Shown: positions 9,392 to 17,810, counted from the stretch's first letter. The stretch: DNA of 64,000 nucleotides from Streptomyces agglomeratus (GCF_001746415.1 NZ_MEHJ01000001.1:1116001-1180000), one strand, 5' to 3'. The notes: a model not told the origin generated them from the letters alone. Made by a program: numbers and translations.

Positions 9392-9628
9392 ATGGCTGAT
9401 GTCGTAGACGCAGATGAGCTCTTGCGGCGCATTCGCCGCGCACGGGACTGGGCGGCGCGGGAGGAGCAGCACTGGTCGGCCCACCGGTCGGAGGCGTCCC
9501 CGGCGGGTGACGAGAACGGGCCGCGTACAGCGGAGATCCTCCACTCCGTGTACGAGGCGGTCCGTAAGGTCCTCGACGAAGTGGTGGACCCCGGGGCGAA
9601 CGAACCGGCGGCCGGCCAAACCCACTGA
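9392..9628 (+). CDS. small hypothetical protein (78 aa)
   Basis: An acidic, Glu/Arg-rich helical protein starting MADVVDADELLRRIRRA at the ATG at 9392. It has no signal peptide, membrane segment or recognised motif and reads as a single helical hairpin (RDWAAREEQHW and ILHSVYEAVRKVLDEVV). An AGGAGG lies at 9363, too far for this start, so translation could use a start I have not identified. It sits 220 bases before the ESX-like cassette on the same strand, but there is no sign that it belongs to it. Coding status is supported mainly by third-position GC bias. Confidence 0.5.
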   Translation: MADVVDADELLRRIRRARDWAAREEQHWSAHRSEASPAGDENGPRTAEILHSVYEAVRKVLDEVVDPGANEPAAGQTH

Positions 9629-9848
9629 GGCTCTTTCGCCCTTATTGGCGTCCCCCGGAGCCGACTGAGCCTCGTCCCCGGCTCAGGCGGTGGGACGCCG
9701 ACAACACACCCGTGAACCCTCCGGCCGCGCGCTGTGAAGGTTTGGCGAACGGGAAGGACCCACGCGCACCCCCCGTGGCACCTGCTGGCTAACGTGTTCC
9801 ACCGGTTGACGACTGCGAATTTCCGACACGAGTGGGGTGCACGACGCC

Positions 9849-10151
9849 ATGGGGGCAGGCTTCAAGGTCGAGGTCAGTGAGCTCGACGGGCTCGTCAGAG
9901 AGCTCCACCGGAGCCAGGAGGAGATGCGCGCGGCCCTGAACGCGCTGCGTGACACCGGCCCGAAGACCACGGGGAGCAAGGAACTCGACAACGCCTGCGA
10001 CGAGTTCCACGACAGCTGGGACGACGCGATCAAGAAGATCGCCGATGGCACGCAGGTCATCGAGGACAAGCTCAAGCAGACCCGCGACACCTACCGGGAC
10101 GCCGAGGCGGCCATCCGGGACGGCTTCGCCGGCAAGGGCGGCGCGAAGTGA
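9849..10151 (+). CDS. WXG100-like small helical protein, putative type VII secretion substrate
   Basis: A 100-residue all-helical protein (start MGAGFKVEVSELDG at the ATG at 9849; an alternative GTG at 9837 adds four residues). Size and predicted helix-turn-helix hairpin match ESAT-6/WXG100 proteins, with a turn near LRDTGPKTTGS. The central W-x-G is absent, but the end carries TYRDAE, which fits the YxxxD/E export signal of type VII substrates. Its stop overlaps the GTG of the next gene by four bases, so the two are translationally coupled and probably form a pair like EsxA/EsxB or a chaperone with its effector. Role inferred from size, motif and context only. Confidence 0.6.
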   Translation: MGAGFKVEVSELDGLVRELHRSQEEMRAALNALRDTGPKTTGSKELDNACDEFHDSWDDAIKKIADGTQVIEDKLKQTRDTYRDAEAAIRDGFAGKGGAK

Positions 10152-11551
10152 GCGACAAGTACCCCTCCCTCGGCTTCGACCCCGCGCCCGGTGACTCCGG
10201 CAACGTGGGTACGCTCGCCGCGCGTACCAAGACGGCCGCGACAGCGCTCGACACCGCGCAGAACAGCATCAAGCGCCTGACGGGCAACGTGAGCTGGGCC
10301 GGCGACGCCGCCTCCGCCTTCTCCCAGAAGGTCGGCGAGCTGCCGCGCTATCTCAAGGACAGCCACGAGGCGATGCAGACCGCGTCCTCGGAGCTGTCGA
10401 AGTGGCGCGAAGCACTCACCCACTACCAGAGCACCGCCCGTACGTACGAGGTGCAGGCCGCGCAGGCGAAGGGCAAGGTGGCCTCGGCGGAGAAGTCCAA
10501 CGACGCCGCGGCAGGCCGCTACAACCAGGCGGCGAACGACCCCGCCTTCCGGCTGGCCGGCCAGATGTTCACCGGACCGGCCCTCCAGGACGCCCAGGCG
10601 AAGGTCGACGCGGCGAGCAGCCGGCTCAAGCAGGCCGACAGCGAACTCGCCTCCGCCTCCCATCAGCTGGACCAGGCGCAGCGTGAACTCGAAGAGATCA
10701 TCAAGCGCGCCGAGCGGCTGCTGGAGGAGCACCAGGCCGAGGCGCGCGGCGTCGCGGGACACATGCGCAAGGCCACCGACGCCGCGCCCGACCCCGGCTT
10801 CTGGGACCGGCTCGGTGACAAGTTCAAAGAGATCGGGCACTCGATCCAGGAGTGGTGCGCCCGTAACAAGGACCTGCTCAACAAGATCGGCGACTGGCTG
10901 GGAAACATCTCCGCCGTACTCGGCATCCTGGCGCTGCTGACCCTGTGGTGCCCCCCGCTGTCCGGCGCGCTCGCGCTGGCGAGCGCGGGGTTCTCGGCGG
11001 GAGCCCTCCTCGCGCACGGCGCGGCGAAGATCGGCGGGGCCGACGTCGGATGGGGAACCCTCGCCGGTGACGCGATCGGCATCATCCCGGGCGCGGGATT
11101 CGCGAAGACCGCGATCACCGGATCCGTGAAGGTCGCGGTCAAGGTAGGGGACGGGGTGGTGGCACACATCGACGACGTGGCCAAGGTCACCCGGCTGAAC
11201 CGCCTCGTCTCCGAGGGAGCCGCGGAAGTGACCGAAGCCGCCCGAGCTGCCGGCCGTTTCCAAGGCGCAGCTGACATCCACACCTTCAAAGCCGCAGGCG
11301 GCATCGGGAACCGGTTGTCCCTCGCCTGGGAGAACTCGGTGGCGACGAACCTCGGAGCGTCCTTCGGCGAAAAGGGGCTGGGCGCGCTCATCACGAACAC
11401 TCCGGGCCTGCGCAGCCTCCCAGGTCTCCAGCAAGCCATCCGCGCCGACGAAACGCTCGATCCCCTCTCGTGGTGGTCGAAGGGGCCTCTGCTCGCAGCT
11501 GCGGTGCCCGGAGCGGCGAGCGGCATCTACGACAGTGTGACGGGAGACTAG
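10148..11551 (+). CDS. putative T7SS-secreted protein / effector with WXG-type N-terminus
   Basis: A 467-residue protein starting VSDKYPSLGFDPAPGD at a GTG that overlaps the previous stop (GTGA). Residues 20-100 form a WXG-like helical hairpin with SWAGDAASAF in the turn region; 100-200 are long coiled coil rich in Ala/Gln/Glu (QAKVDAASSRLKQADSE). About 245-310 holds two hydrophobic stretches (ISAVLGILALLTLWC and ALALASAGFSAGALLAHG), as in the pre-toxin region of many polymorphic toxins. The C-terminal 150 residues have no catalytic motif I recognise. This architecture is that of an exported type VII substrate, possibly a toxin, but a structural role is also possible. Confidence 0.62.
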   Translation: MSDKYPSLGFDPAPGDSGNVGTLAARTKTAATALDTAQNSIKRLTGNVSWAGDAASAFSQKVGELPRYLKDSHEAMQTASSELSKWREALTHYQSTARTYEVQAAQAKGKVASAEKSNDAAAGRYNQAANDPAFRLAGQMFTGPALQDAQAKVDAASSRLKQADSELASASHQLDQAQRELEEIIKRAERLLEEHQAEARGVAGHMRKATDAAPDPGFWDRLGDKFKEIGHSIQEWCARNKDLLNKIGDWLGNISAVLGILALLTLWCPPLSGALALASAGFSAGALLAHGAAKIGGADVGWGTLAGDAIGIIPGAGFAKTAITGSVKVAVKVGDGVVAHIDDVAKVTRLNRLVSEGAAEVTEAARAAGRFQGAADIHTFKAAGGIGNRLSLAWENSVATNLGASFGEKGLGALITNTPGLRSLPGLQQAIRADETLDPLSWWSKGPLLAAAVPGAASGIYDSVTGD

Positions 11552-11553
11552 GG

Positions 11554-12078
11554 ATGGCCCGCACGCTCCCCGAAGCGTCCGCCGACCCGGTTCTTCCGCA
11601 TCCTTCGCGGCTGGGCCTCATGCTGTGGTTCGTCCTGCAATGGGTCCTGATCCCCGTGGAGTTCGTCGCCCGGGTCCTCTGGCTGGTCGCTCTCGTCCTC
11701 GGAGACGGTACGGACGACGTGTACTTGCGCCCGCTGAACGCACTGGCGCGTTTCCTCTCGCCGCGCGAGTTCCTGGTCCGGATGTCCCACCGTCCGGCCA
11801 GGCACGAAGCCCACCTGGACCGGGAGTTCAGCCGTTTGTCGCAGGAGTGCAGGCGACAGAGTTTCAGCTGGCGTACGTACATCCATCACGAGGTGCGACT
11901 CGTAGGGCTGTCCGAGGGCGGTAGCGAGAAGTGCGTCGACCTGCCTCCGCGGGAGTACCGAGGCGTACCGCTCAGTACCCTGACCCGCCTCGCCTCAGCA
12001 CACGGCCTCGAACTCGCGGCCTCATCGCGCCTCACCGACGGTGTGATGGTGGGCCTGGCACAAAGGAACACGTTTTAA
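11554..12078 (+). CDS. membrane-anchored hypothetical protein, tandem paralogue A
   Basis: A 174-residue protein (MARTLPEASADPVLPH) whose ATG lies two bases after the effector stop. One strong N-terminal membrane segment (LGLMLWFVLQWVLIPVEF) is followed by a soluble basic domain. It is clearly paralogous to the next gene: shared blocks are SADPVLPH-SR-GL, RFLSP, RMSH-PA-HE--LDREF, WRT and REYRGVPL. A pair of such paralogues directly after a candidate effector is a pattern seen for immunity genes, but no known immunity family is recognised. The stop TAA overlaps the next ATG (TAATG). Confidence 0.7.
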   Translation: MARTLPEASADPVLPHPSRLGLMLWFVLQWVLIPVEFVARVLWLVALVLGDGTDDVYLRPLNALARFLSPREFLVRMSHRPARHEAHLDREFSRLSQECRRQSFSWRTYIHHEVRLVGLSEGGSEKCVDLPPREYRGVPLSTLTRLASAHGLELAASSRLTDGVMVGLAQRNTF

Positions 12079-12623
12079 TGCAATCCGCGAGCGGCGCGCT
12101 CACCGGAGGATCCGCCGATCCTGTTCTTCCCCATGCTTCGAGGATCGGCCTTGTCGTATGGTTTTTCGCTCAGTGGGTGATGATCCCGGTGCAATGCGTC
12201 ACGCGCCCCCTCTGGCTGCTGATTCTTTTCCTGGGCGGTGAGTCTTACACTGAGCGGATCTTGGAGGCTCCCAGGCGATTCCTCTCCCCGGCCAAGCTCA
12301 TGCTCCGCATGTCACATGATCCGGCGAACCACGAAAGATATCTGGACCGGGAGTTCGGCCGGATCTCTACGGAGATGCAGAAGGGCAAGTACGGCTGGAG
12401 AACCAGGTTCTACCACTACGTCGGAGCCAGGTGGGTGACCGGCGCCAGGGACAGCGAAAGCCCCCTGGTCGGTGTCATGGTGGGCTGCCGCGAGTACCGG
12501 GGAGTTCCGCTCAACGTGATGCGGGGCATCGCACACCGGCACCGCCTGATTCTGGATACACCGACGCCCAACAGCATCCGCCCCAGCGTGAGTCTGAGGC
12601 CGGCCCAGTGGGAGAACATGTGA
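12078..12623 (+). CDS. membrane-anchored hypothetical protein, tandem paralogue B
   Basis: A 181-residue paralogue of the preceding gene (MQSASGALTGGSADPVLPH), with the same single N-terminal membrane segment (IGLVVWFFAQWVMIPV) and REYRGVPL block near residue 138. The DNA uses noticeably more A/T at third positions than its neighbours (for example the stretch coding VLPHASRIGLVVWFF), which hints at more recent acquisition or relaxed selection. It overlaps the preceding stop by one base and the next GTG by four. Function unknown; candidate immunity or anchoring protein for the upstream effector. Confidence 0.7.
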   Translation: MQSASGALTGGSADPVLPHASRIGLVVWFFAQWVMIPVQCVTRPLWLLILFLGGESYTERILEAPRRFLSPAKLMLRMSHDPANHERYLDREFGRISTEMQKGKYGWRTRFYHYVGARWVTGARDSESPLVGVMVGCREYRGVPLNVMRGIAHRHRLILDTPTPNSIRPSVSLRPAQWENM

Positions 12624-13297
12624 CAACCGCACCGAGCGCTGAGCTGCACTTGGACATACCCGGCGGATTCCACTCCCTGGGGCTCGACCTGGACGAAGAA
12701 GAGCGCCTGGAACAGATCTGGTCCGTCGCGGAGGAGATCTGGCCGACCGGCAGCGACTTCCAACGCGAAGTCACCTTCCACACCTACCGCGAAATGGCCG
12801 ATCACGCGCTGGCCGGCAATTCCTTCTACGCGGGCTTCTGCCTGGACGAGGCGCCCGACGGCCGGCTCACGACGGCCTCCCTGCTGGCCCGCCTCGACCC
12901 GCTGAACGAGCCCGACGCGGAGCTGTCCGCGCGCGGCCTCTTCGAGGCGCTCTCCGCGAACGAGAACAACACGGTCGAGGACATCCGCGTACCGGCCGGG
13001 CCGGGCGTGCTCGTACTGTGCGGACTCGAATGGCAGTCCGAGCCGGGGGACGACACCGCGCCGTCCATGCCGCTCGCCAGGGCCGACGTCTACCTCCCCC
13101 TCACCCGCATGGGCAGACTCCTCGTCCTCAGCCTCACCACCCCGTCGCTGCCCGATCTCCCCTTCTACGTCTCACTCCTGTCGAAGACCGCGCACGACCT
13201 CACGGTCTCCAGCGCCACGGAGTCCCCCGCCGCCCCCCGGGCCGACGGCTCACGGGCAACCACCATCGCGGACGAGGTCAGGGCGGACTTCGGGTAG
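12620..13297 (+). CDS. hypothetical protein closing the ESX-like cassette
   Basis: A 225-residue soluble acidic protein starting VTTAPSAELHLDIPGGF at a GTG overlapping the previous stop (ATGTGA). It has no signal peptide or membrane helix. Sequence such as LGLDLDEEERLEQIWSVAEEIWP and YLPLTRMGRLLVLSLTTPSLPDLPFY suggests an alpha/beta domain with a long amphipathic strand region. I do not recognise the family. By position it may be a cytoplasmic chaperone or accessory factor for the exported proteins encoded upstream, comparable in place, though not in sequence, to EspG-like chaperones. Confidence 0.65.
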   Translation: MTTAPSAELHLDIPGGFHSLGLDLDEEERLEQIWSVAEEIWPTGSDFQREVTFHTYREMADHALAGNSFYAGFCLDEAPDGRLTTASLLARLDPLNEPDAELSARGLFEALSANENNTVEDIRVPAGPGVLVLCGLEWQSEPGDDTAPSMPLARADVYLPLTRMGRLLVLSLTTPSLPDLPFYVSLLSKTAHDLTVSSATESPAAPRADGSRATTIADEVRADFG

Positions 13298-13344
13298 CGG
13301 CGGCCGGCACGGGATGCGCGGGCCGGCCCCTCGCGGCCCGTCCG

Positions 13345-13375
13345 GGGTGTGCGCGTCCCGGGTGTGCGCGTCCCT
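13345..13375. repeat. tandem 15-base repeat upstream of a leaderless ORF
   Basis: GGTGTGCGCGTCCC occurs twice in succession, about 15 bases apart, just before the TACGAT hexamer at 13382. It may be a regulator site or simply G/C-rich spacer. Confidence 0.35.
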
Positions 13376-13393
13376 GCCCGGTACGATCGCGGG

Positions 13394-13438
13394 GTGAACA
13401 CCTACTGGCACGTCGTTCTGCCGCCGCTCCACGCCTGA
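13394..13438 (+). CDS. possible leaderless 14-codon leader peptide
   Basis: A GTG at 13394 opens the short frame VNTYWHVVLPPLHA followed by TGA. A good -10 hexamer, TACGAT at 13382-13387, ends six bases before the GTG, so transcription would begin at or next to the start codon (leaderless mRNA). The peptide holds Trp, two His and paired Pro, residues seen in attenuation leaders. The DMT exporter starts 127 bases downstream on the same strand. Too short to be certain; it could be chance. Confidence 0.35.
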   Translation: MNTYWHVVLPPLHA

Positions 13439-13564
13439 CCGGGCGCGGACACCGACGGTTTGATTTCCCCGGCCCCGGCCGCCCCGCGAGGGCGGTGGCA
13501 GGGCTGTGTCGTGCGCCCGTTTCGGATCGAGTCCCAGACGCATTCGACGACGGAAGATCACGAC

Positions 13565-14527
13565 GTGCCGCACAGCACTTGCCCCCTGACTCCCGCGCGC
13601 CCGGCCGCAGCCGGCCCGCGCCCTCCTCGTACGGGTTCCCTCGGCGGTCCCGCGCCCATCCTCCTCTCGGCGGTGCTGTGGGGTACGACCGGGACGGCGG
13701 GCTCCCTGGCACCGGCCGGCGCACCGGCGGCGGCGATCGGCTGTGCCGGTCTCGCCCTCGGTGGCGTCCTGCTGTTCCTCACCGCCCGCGGCGCCCGCTC
13801 GTTGCCCGGCACCTGCACACGCCCCGAGCGGTGGCTGCTCGTGTTCGGTGCGCTCGCGGTGGCGGGGTATCCGGTCACCTTCTACCCGGCGGTGGCCCGG
13901 AGCGGCGTGGCCGTGGCCACCGTGATCGCGCTGGGCAGTGCGCCGGTCTTCGCCGGACTGCTGTCCTGGATCACCGGTCGGTCCCGGCCGACCGCGCGCT
14001 GGACCGGCGCCACCGCTGCCGCCGTGCTGGGGTGCGCGCTCCTGGTGCTGGGCCCGCGGCTCGCCGGGCATGCCACGCCGATGGACCCGACGGGCGTCGT
14101 GCTCGCCGCATGCTCCGGACTGTCGTACGCCGCCTACTCGCTGATCGGCGGCCGTCTCATTACGCGCGGACATCCTTCGGACGCGGTGATGGGCGTGCTG
14201 TTCGGCGCGGCCGGGCTGCTCGTGGTGCCACTCGTACTGTCCGTCGGCACGCACTGGCTCGCCACCACCCGCGGCGCGGCCGTGGCCGTCTACCTCGCCC
14301 TGTTCACCGTCTGCCTGGCCTACCGGCTCTTCGGGTACGGGCTGCGCCGCACCCCCGCGTCGGTTGCCATGTCGCTGACTCTGGCGGAGCCGGCCGTCGC
14401 AGCGGTCCTGGGGGTCGCCGTTCTCGGTGAACGGCTCCCCGCCGCCTCCTGGTGCGGGCTGGCCGTGCTCGGGACCGGACTCGTCCTCCTCACCGTCCCC
14501 GTCGGAGCCGGCGACCGGGGCCGGTAG
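13565..14527 (+). CDS. EamA/DMT-superfamily transporter (RhtA-like)
   Basis: About 320 residues with ten hydrophobic segments arranged as two EamA repeats. The first repeat starts at APILLSAVLWGTTGTAGSLAP, a typical EamA opening, and the second at PTGVVLAACSGLSYAAYSLIGG. The last helices (SLTLAEPAVAAVLGVAVLGE) carry the family's E-P motif. Such proteins export amino acids or other metabolites. I chose the GTG at 13565 (VPHSTCPLTPARP); the upstream frame lacks family character. The tiny leader-like ORF upstream may control it. Confidence 0.83.
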   Translation: MPHSTCPLTPARPAAAGPRPPRTGSLGGPAPILLSAVLWGTTGTAGSLAPAGAPAAAIGCAGLALGGVLLFLTARGARSLPGTCTRPERWLLVFGALAVAGYPVTFYPAVARSGVAVATVIALGSAPVFAGLLSWITGRSRPTARWTGATAAAVLGCALLVLGPRLAGHATPMDPTGVVLAACSGLSYAAYSLIGGRLITRGHPSDAVMGVLFGAAGLLVVPLVLSVGTHWLATTRGAAVAVYLALFTVCLAYRLFGYGLRRTPASVAMSLTLAEPAVAAVLGVAVLGERLPAASWCGLAVLGTGLVLLTVPVGAGDRGR

Positions 14528-14617
14528 CCGCTGCGTCGTCGCGCTCCCGCCCCGCGGCTCGGGCCGGACGCCGTGAGGCCGGGACGGCACGGACGACAGG
14601 GCCGTGCGACTCGAACA

Positions 14618-15580
14618 TCACTCGCACGGCGACCGGAGGCGGGGCTGTGAGCGGAAGGTGCGGCGGTAGGTGTCCGGAGGCACGCCGACCGTACGGTTGA
14701 AGTGCCGGCGCAGCGTCGTGGCGGTGCCCATGCCGGTGGCCGCCGCCACGGCGTCGACACTCGCGTCGGTGGTTTCCAGCAACTCCTGGGCGCGGCGGAT
14801 GCGCTGGGTCAGCAGCCATTGCAGCGGAGTGGTGCCGGTGGCCGCCTTGAAGTGGCGGCCCAGGTTGCGCGAGCTCATCCGTGCCCGGCGTGCCAGGTCC
14901 TCCACCGTCAGGGGGTGTTCAAGGCGTTCGATCGCCCAGGGGAGGAGCGCGGCGAGCGGGTGGTCGTCCCCGGCCGGCACCGGGGCGGCGACGAACTGGG
15001 CCTGGCCTCCGGCCCGGTGCGGCGGCACGACGAGGCGGCGGGCGACTGCGTTGGCGACCGACGAGCCGTGGTCGAGGCGGACGAGGTGCAGGCACAAGTC
15101 CATCGCGGCGGCCTTGCCGGCGGAGGTGAGCACACTGCCGTTGTCCACGTAGAGCACGTCCGGGTCGACCTCCACCCCCGGGTAGCGGGCGGCCAGGGCC
15201 CCGGTGTGCGCCCAGTGCGTGGTCGCGCGCTGTCCGTCCAGCAGGCCGGCTGCTGCCAGTACGAAAGCACCCGTGCAGAGGGAGGCCACCCGGGCGCCCG
15301 CCTCGTGGGCCGTACGCACCGCGTCGACCAAATCGGCGGGCGGGTCCTCGTCGACGTCCGCCCAGCCGGGGACGATCACGGTGTCGGCGCGGCGGAGCCG
15401 GTCGAGCCCGTGGTCCGGCTCCAGAAGGAACCGGCCGACCCGCACGGCGTGAGGCCCGCAGACGGCGACGTCGTACCAGGGGACGGCGACCGCGGCCGGG
15501 GCGGCGCCGAACACCTCGTACGCCACGGACAGTTCGAAGTGCAGCATTCCGTCGGTGACGGCCAGCGCGACAGTACCCAT
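14618..15580 (-). CDS. GlxA-family transcriptional regulator (DJ-1/PfpI-like domain plus AraC HTH)
   Basis: A 320-residue regulator. Residues 1-170 form a DJ-1/PfpI amidase-like sensor domain (DTVIVPGWADVDEDPP, VASLCTGAFVLAAAGLLDG with the nucleophile-elbow Cys, RATTHW), and the last 100 form an AraC-type double HTH (LARRARMSSRNLGRHFKAATG and GMGTATTLRRHFNRTVGVPPDTYR). I start at ATG 15580 (MGTVALAV) rather than 15601 because TACAAT ends seven bases upstream, which would give a leaderless transcript. It is divergent from the saccharopine-dehydrogenase-like gene and may regulate it. Confidence 0.87.
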   Translation of the reverse strand: MGTVALAVTDGMLHFELSVAYEVFGAAPAAVAVPWYDVAVCGPHAVRVGRFLLEPDHGLDRLRRADTVIVPGWADVDEDPPADLVDAVRTAHEAGARVASLCTGAFVLAAAGLLDGQRATTHWAHTGALAARYPGVEVDPDVLYVDNGSVLTSAGKAAAMDLCLHLVRLDHGSSVANAVARRLVVPPHRAGGQAQFVAAPVPAGDDHPLAALLPWAIERLEHPLTVEDLARRARMSSRNLGRHFKAATGTTPLQWLLTQRIRRAQELLETTDASVDAVAAATGMGTATTLRRHFNRTVGVPPDTYRRTFRSQPRLRSPCE

Positions 15581-15587
15581 GTCCGAA

Positions 15588-15593
15588 ATTGTA
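15588..15593 (-). promoter_or_regulatory. -10 hexamer for a leaderless GlxA-type mRNA
   Basis: On the reverse strand TACAAT lies seven bases before the ATG at 15580. No ribosome site is present at either possible start, so a leaderless message is the simplest reading. Confidence 0.45.
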
Positions 15594-15680
15594 TGCGCCA
15601 TGTCGTTCCGGACACTCGTGGCGGACGTCCCCGGACGTCAGGATGTCCGCAGAGGAACATCCGAGCGAGGGGGAGAAGTG

Positions 15681-16715
15681 ATGGAACCGGGGCACAGGGT
15701 CGTGGTGTTCGGCGCGTACGGGCACACCGGACGGTTCGTGGTGGCAGAGCTGCGGGAGCGCGGGTTCGTCCCGGTTCTCGCCGGCCGCGACACCGACAAG
15801 CTGCGGGCGCTGGCGGCGTCCTGTCCCGGACTCGACGTCCGGGCGGCCTCAGCCGGTGACGCGACCTCGCTCGATCGCGCACTGGACGGTGCGGCCGCCG
15901 TGATCAACTGCGCCGGGCCCTTCGCCACGACGGCCGCCCCCGTGATCGAGGCGGCACTGCGGGCCGGGATCCCGTACGTGGATGTGGCGGCGGAGATCGA
16001 GGCCAACGTCGACACGTTCGCGCACTTCTCGGACCGCGCCCGCGCGGCGGAGGCGATCGTCGTCCCGGCGATGGCCTTCTACGGGGGCCTCGGAGACCTG
16101 CTGGTCTCGGCGGCGATGGGCGACTGGACGGCGGCCGACGAGGCGCACATCGCGTACGGGCTGAGCAGTTGGCACCCCACCGCCGGGACGCGCGCCGCAG
16201 GCAAGGTCTCCCGGGACCGGCGCGACGGCCGGGGCGTCCGGTTCACGAACGGGCGGCTGGAGTACCACAACGACGACCCGCGCGTCCTGGAGTGGCCCTT
16301 CCCCGACCCCATGGGCACCCAGGCCGTCGTCGGCGGGTTCACGATGGCCGACGTGGTCACCGTTCCCAGCCACCTGCCCATCCCCGAGGTGTCCACCTAC
16401 ATGACGACGGAGGCGGCGAGGGAAGTGTCGGGCCCGGACACTCCGGCGCCGGCCGCGGTCGACGAACTCGGGCGGTCCGCGCAGACGTTCTGCGTCGACG
16501 TGGTCGTGCGTTCCGGCGGCAGTGAACGCCGCGCGGTGGCGAGGGGCCGGGACATATACGCCGTCACCGCGCCGCTCGTGGTGGAAGCGGTTCACCGCAT
16601 CCTCACGGGGCGGACCAGGGCGGTGGGCGTCGCCTCAGCCGGCGAGATCTTCGACGCGCCCGGCATGCTCCGCGCGCTGTCCGCGCACCTCTCCGTCGAA
16701 CTGCCTCGGCGATGA
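15681..16715 (+). CDS. saccharopine dehydrogenase-like NAD(P)-binding protein
   Basis: A 344-residue cytoplasmic oxidoreductase-fold protein. The ATG at 15681 follows GGGGGAGAAGTG. Residues 5-20 (HRVVVFGAYGHTGRFV) make the dinucleotide loop, then VLAGRDTDKLRALA and VINCAGPFATTAAPVIEAALRAG, a signature of the trans-acting enoyl reductase/saccharopine dehydrogenase-like group. It continues with YVDVAAEIEA and VPAMAFYGGLGDLL. The substrate is unknown. It is divergent from the GlxA regulator with 100 bases between starts. Confidence 0.84.
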   Translation: MEPGHRVVVFGAYGHTGRFVVAELRERGFVPVLAGRDTDKLRALAASCPGLDVRAASAGDATSLDRALDGAAAVINCAGPFATTAAPVIEAALRAGIPYVDVAAEIEANVDTFAHFSDRARAAEAIVVPAMAFYGGLGDLLVSAAMGDWTAADEAHIAYGLSSWHPTAGTRAAGKVSRDRRDGRGVRFTNGRLEYHNDDPRVLEWPFPDPMGTQAVVGGFTMADVVTVPSHLPIPEVSTYMTTEAAREVSGPDTPAPAAVDELGRSAQTFCVDVVVRSGGSERRAVARGRDIYAVTAPLVVEAVHRILTGRTRAVGVASAGEIFDAPGMLRALSAHLSVELPRR

Positions 16716-16736
16716 CACCGCGCCCCCGGCGTTCGT

Positions 16737-17129
16737 CTAGCCGTCGGCCTCCACCCGTGCGTCGAGTTCCTTGACCTGCCGCTTGGGGGCGACGGTCCGG
16801 TAGCTCTCCTCCACCCATTCGCACAGCACCTCGGCCGTCGGCGCCCCCTTCTCCCCCAGTGGTACGGAGACCCAGCCGGCCTTTCCGAGACCGTAACCGG
16901 TGGGCTCGGCACCCGGCGCGGTCATCGCGTGTTCGTGCAGCGCCGGGTCCTTGAGTTTGACGGAGACACCGGGCGGCTGGGGCCCGTCCGTGTTCCCGAG
17001 GAAGACGAAGATCTTTTTGTTGACCTTCACCACGCAGTCCTCCGGACCCCACGGAAACTCTTCCGCCGCCCCCGGCAGCCCGAGAGCGAACGCCCGTACC
17101 GCCTCCCACTTGCGCACCGCAGCCTTCAC
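16737..17129 (-). CDS. MmcQ/YjbR family protein
   Basis: A 130-residue protein from a GTG at 17129 preceded by GGAGGAGG. It has the DUF/YjbR pattern: FALGLPGAAEEFPWGPEDCVVKVNKKIFVFLG, then VSVKLKDPALHE, GYGLGKAGWVSVPLGE and a final helix EESYRTVAPKR. The fold is CyaY-like and has been suggested to bind DNA; no function is established. The frame reads further upstream, but those residues are low-complexity Ala/Gly. Confidence 0.85.
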   Translation of the reverse strand: MKAAVRKWEAVRAFALGLPGAAEEFPWGPEDCVVKVNKKIFVFLGNTDGPQPPGVSVKLKDPALHEHAMTAPGAEPTGYGLGKAGWVSVPLGEKGAPTAEVLCEWVEESYRTVAPKRQVKELDARVEADG

Positions 17130-17258
17130 GCCGCCTCCTCCTGCCGAAGGTCCCGCTGCCGCCGCGGACAGCCGTGCCACCACGCTAACCGCAGCGAGCG
17201 GCAGCACCCGGGACGGGGCGGCCGAGGAAACCGCGTGCCCTCGCCGCGCCAAGGACGC

Positions 17259-17810
17259 CTAGCTTCCGCCCGTGCGTCGAAGCCGGGCCACGAGGTGCTG
17301 TTGCAGCGGCCGGCCGACCGCCGCGAGCTCGTGTACGAAGTCGAGCGTGCCGTCGTCCGTCAGGGTGTAGCGGCGGCGGGTCGCCTTGACCTCCTTAGCC
17401 GTGGGCGTGGAGGCCACCTCGTGGGTGGAGAGGTCCACCTCATTGCCGGCCGCACGGCCGACCGCGATCTCCGCGATGCCGGTGGGCTGTGTGATCAGTG
17501 CCTCCACCCGGCCGTCGGGCAGGAGTCGCCACCAGCCGCTCTCCCTGGCCGACGGACGCAGCGGTGCGTCGTCCGCGTCGAGCAGCCAGGCGCGGGCCTC
17601 GTAGTGGAGGAAGGGACGGCCGTCGTGGCTGAAGGTGACCTCTTGCGCGTACGAGAAGTCCGCTTCGAGCGTGGGGTACCCGCCGTGGCCCCGGCCGCGC
17701 CAGGTACCCAGCAGGCCGGTCACGGGCGAGAGCAGGGCGTGCGGGGCGGGCGCCTCGTCCGCTCGGTGGGCGTCGGGGTACGGATGCTGCTCCGGTGCGG
17801 GGTCGAACAC
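17259..17810 (-). CDS. nitrobindin-like heme-binding beta-barrel protein
   Basis: A 183-residue FABP-like (DUF1794/THAP4-C) protein. The GTG at 17810 has AGGAG eight bases upstream. The diagnostic motif [13 protein letters not shown] is near residues 37-49, and [11 protein letters not shown] near the end supplies the probable proximal His for ferric heme. Bacterial nitrobindins bind heme and react with NO or peroxynitrite. It is divergent from the large binding-protein gene at 18104, with about 290 bases between that show no other feature. Confidence 0.84.
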   Translation of the reverse strand: MFDPAPEQHPYPDAHRADEAPAPHALLSPVTGLLGTWRGRGHGGYPTLEADFSYAQEVTFSHDGRPFLHYEARAWLLDADDAPLRPSARESGWWRLLPDGRVEALITQPTGIAEIAVGRAAGNEVDLSTHEVASTPTAKEVKATRRRYTLTDDGTLDFVHELAAVGRPLQQHLVARLRRTGGS

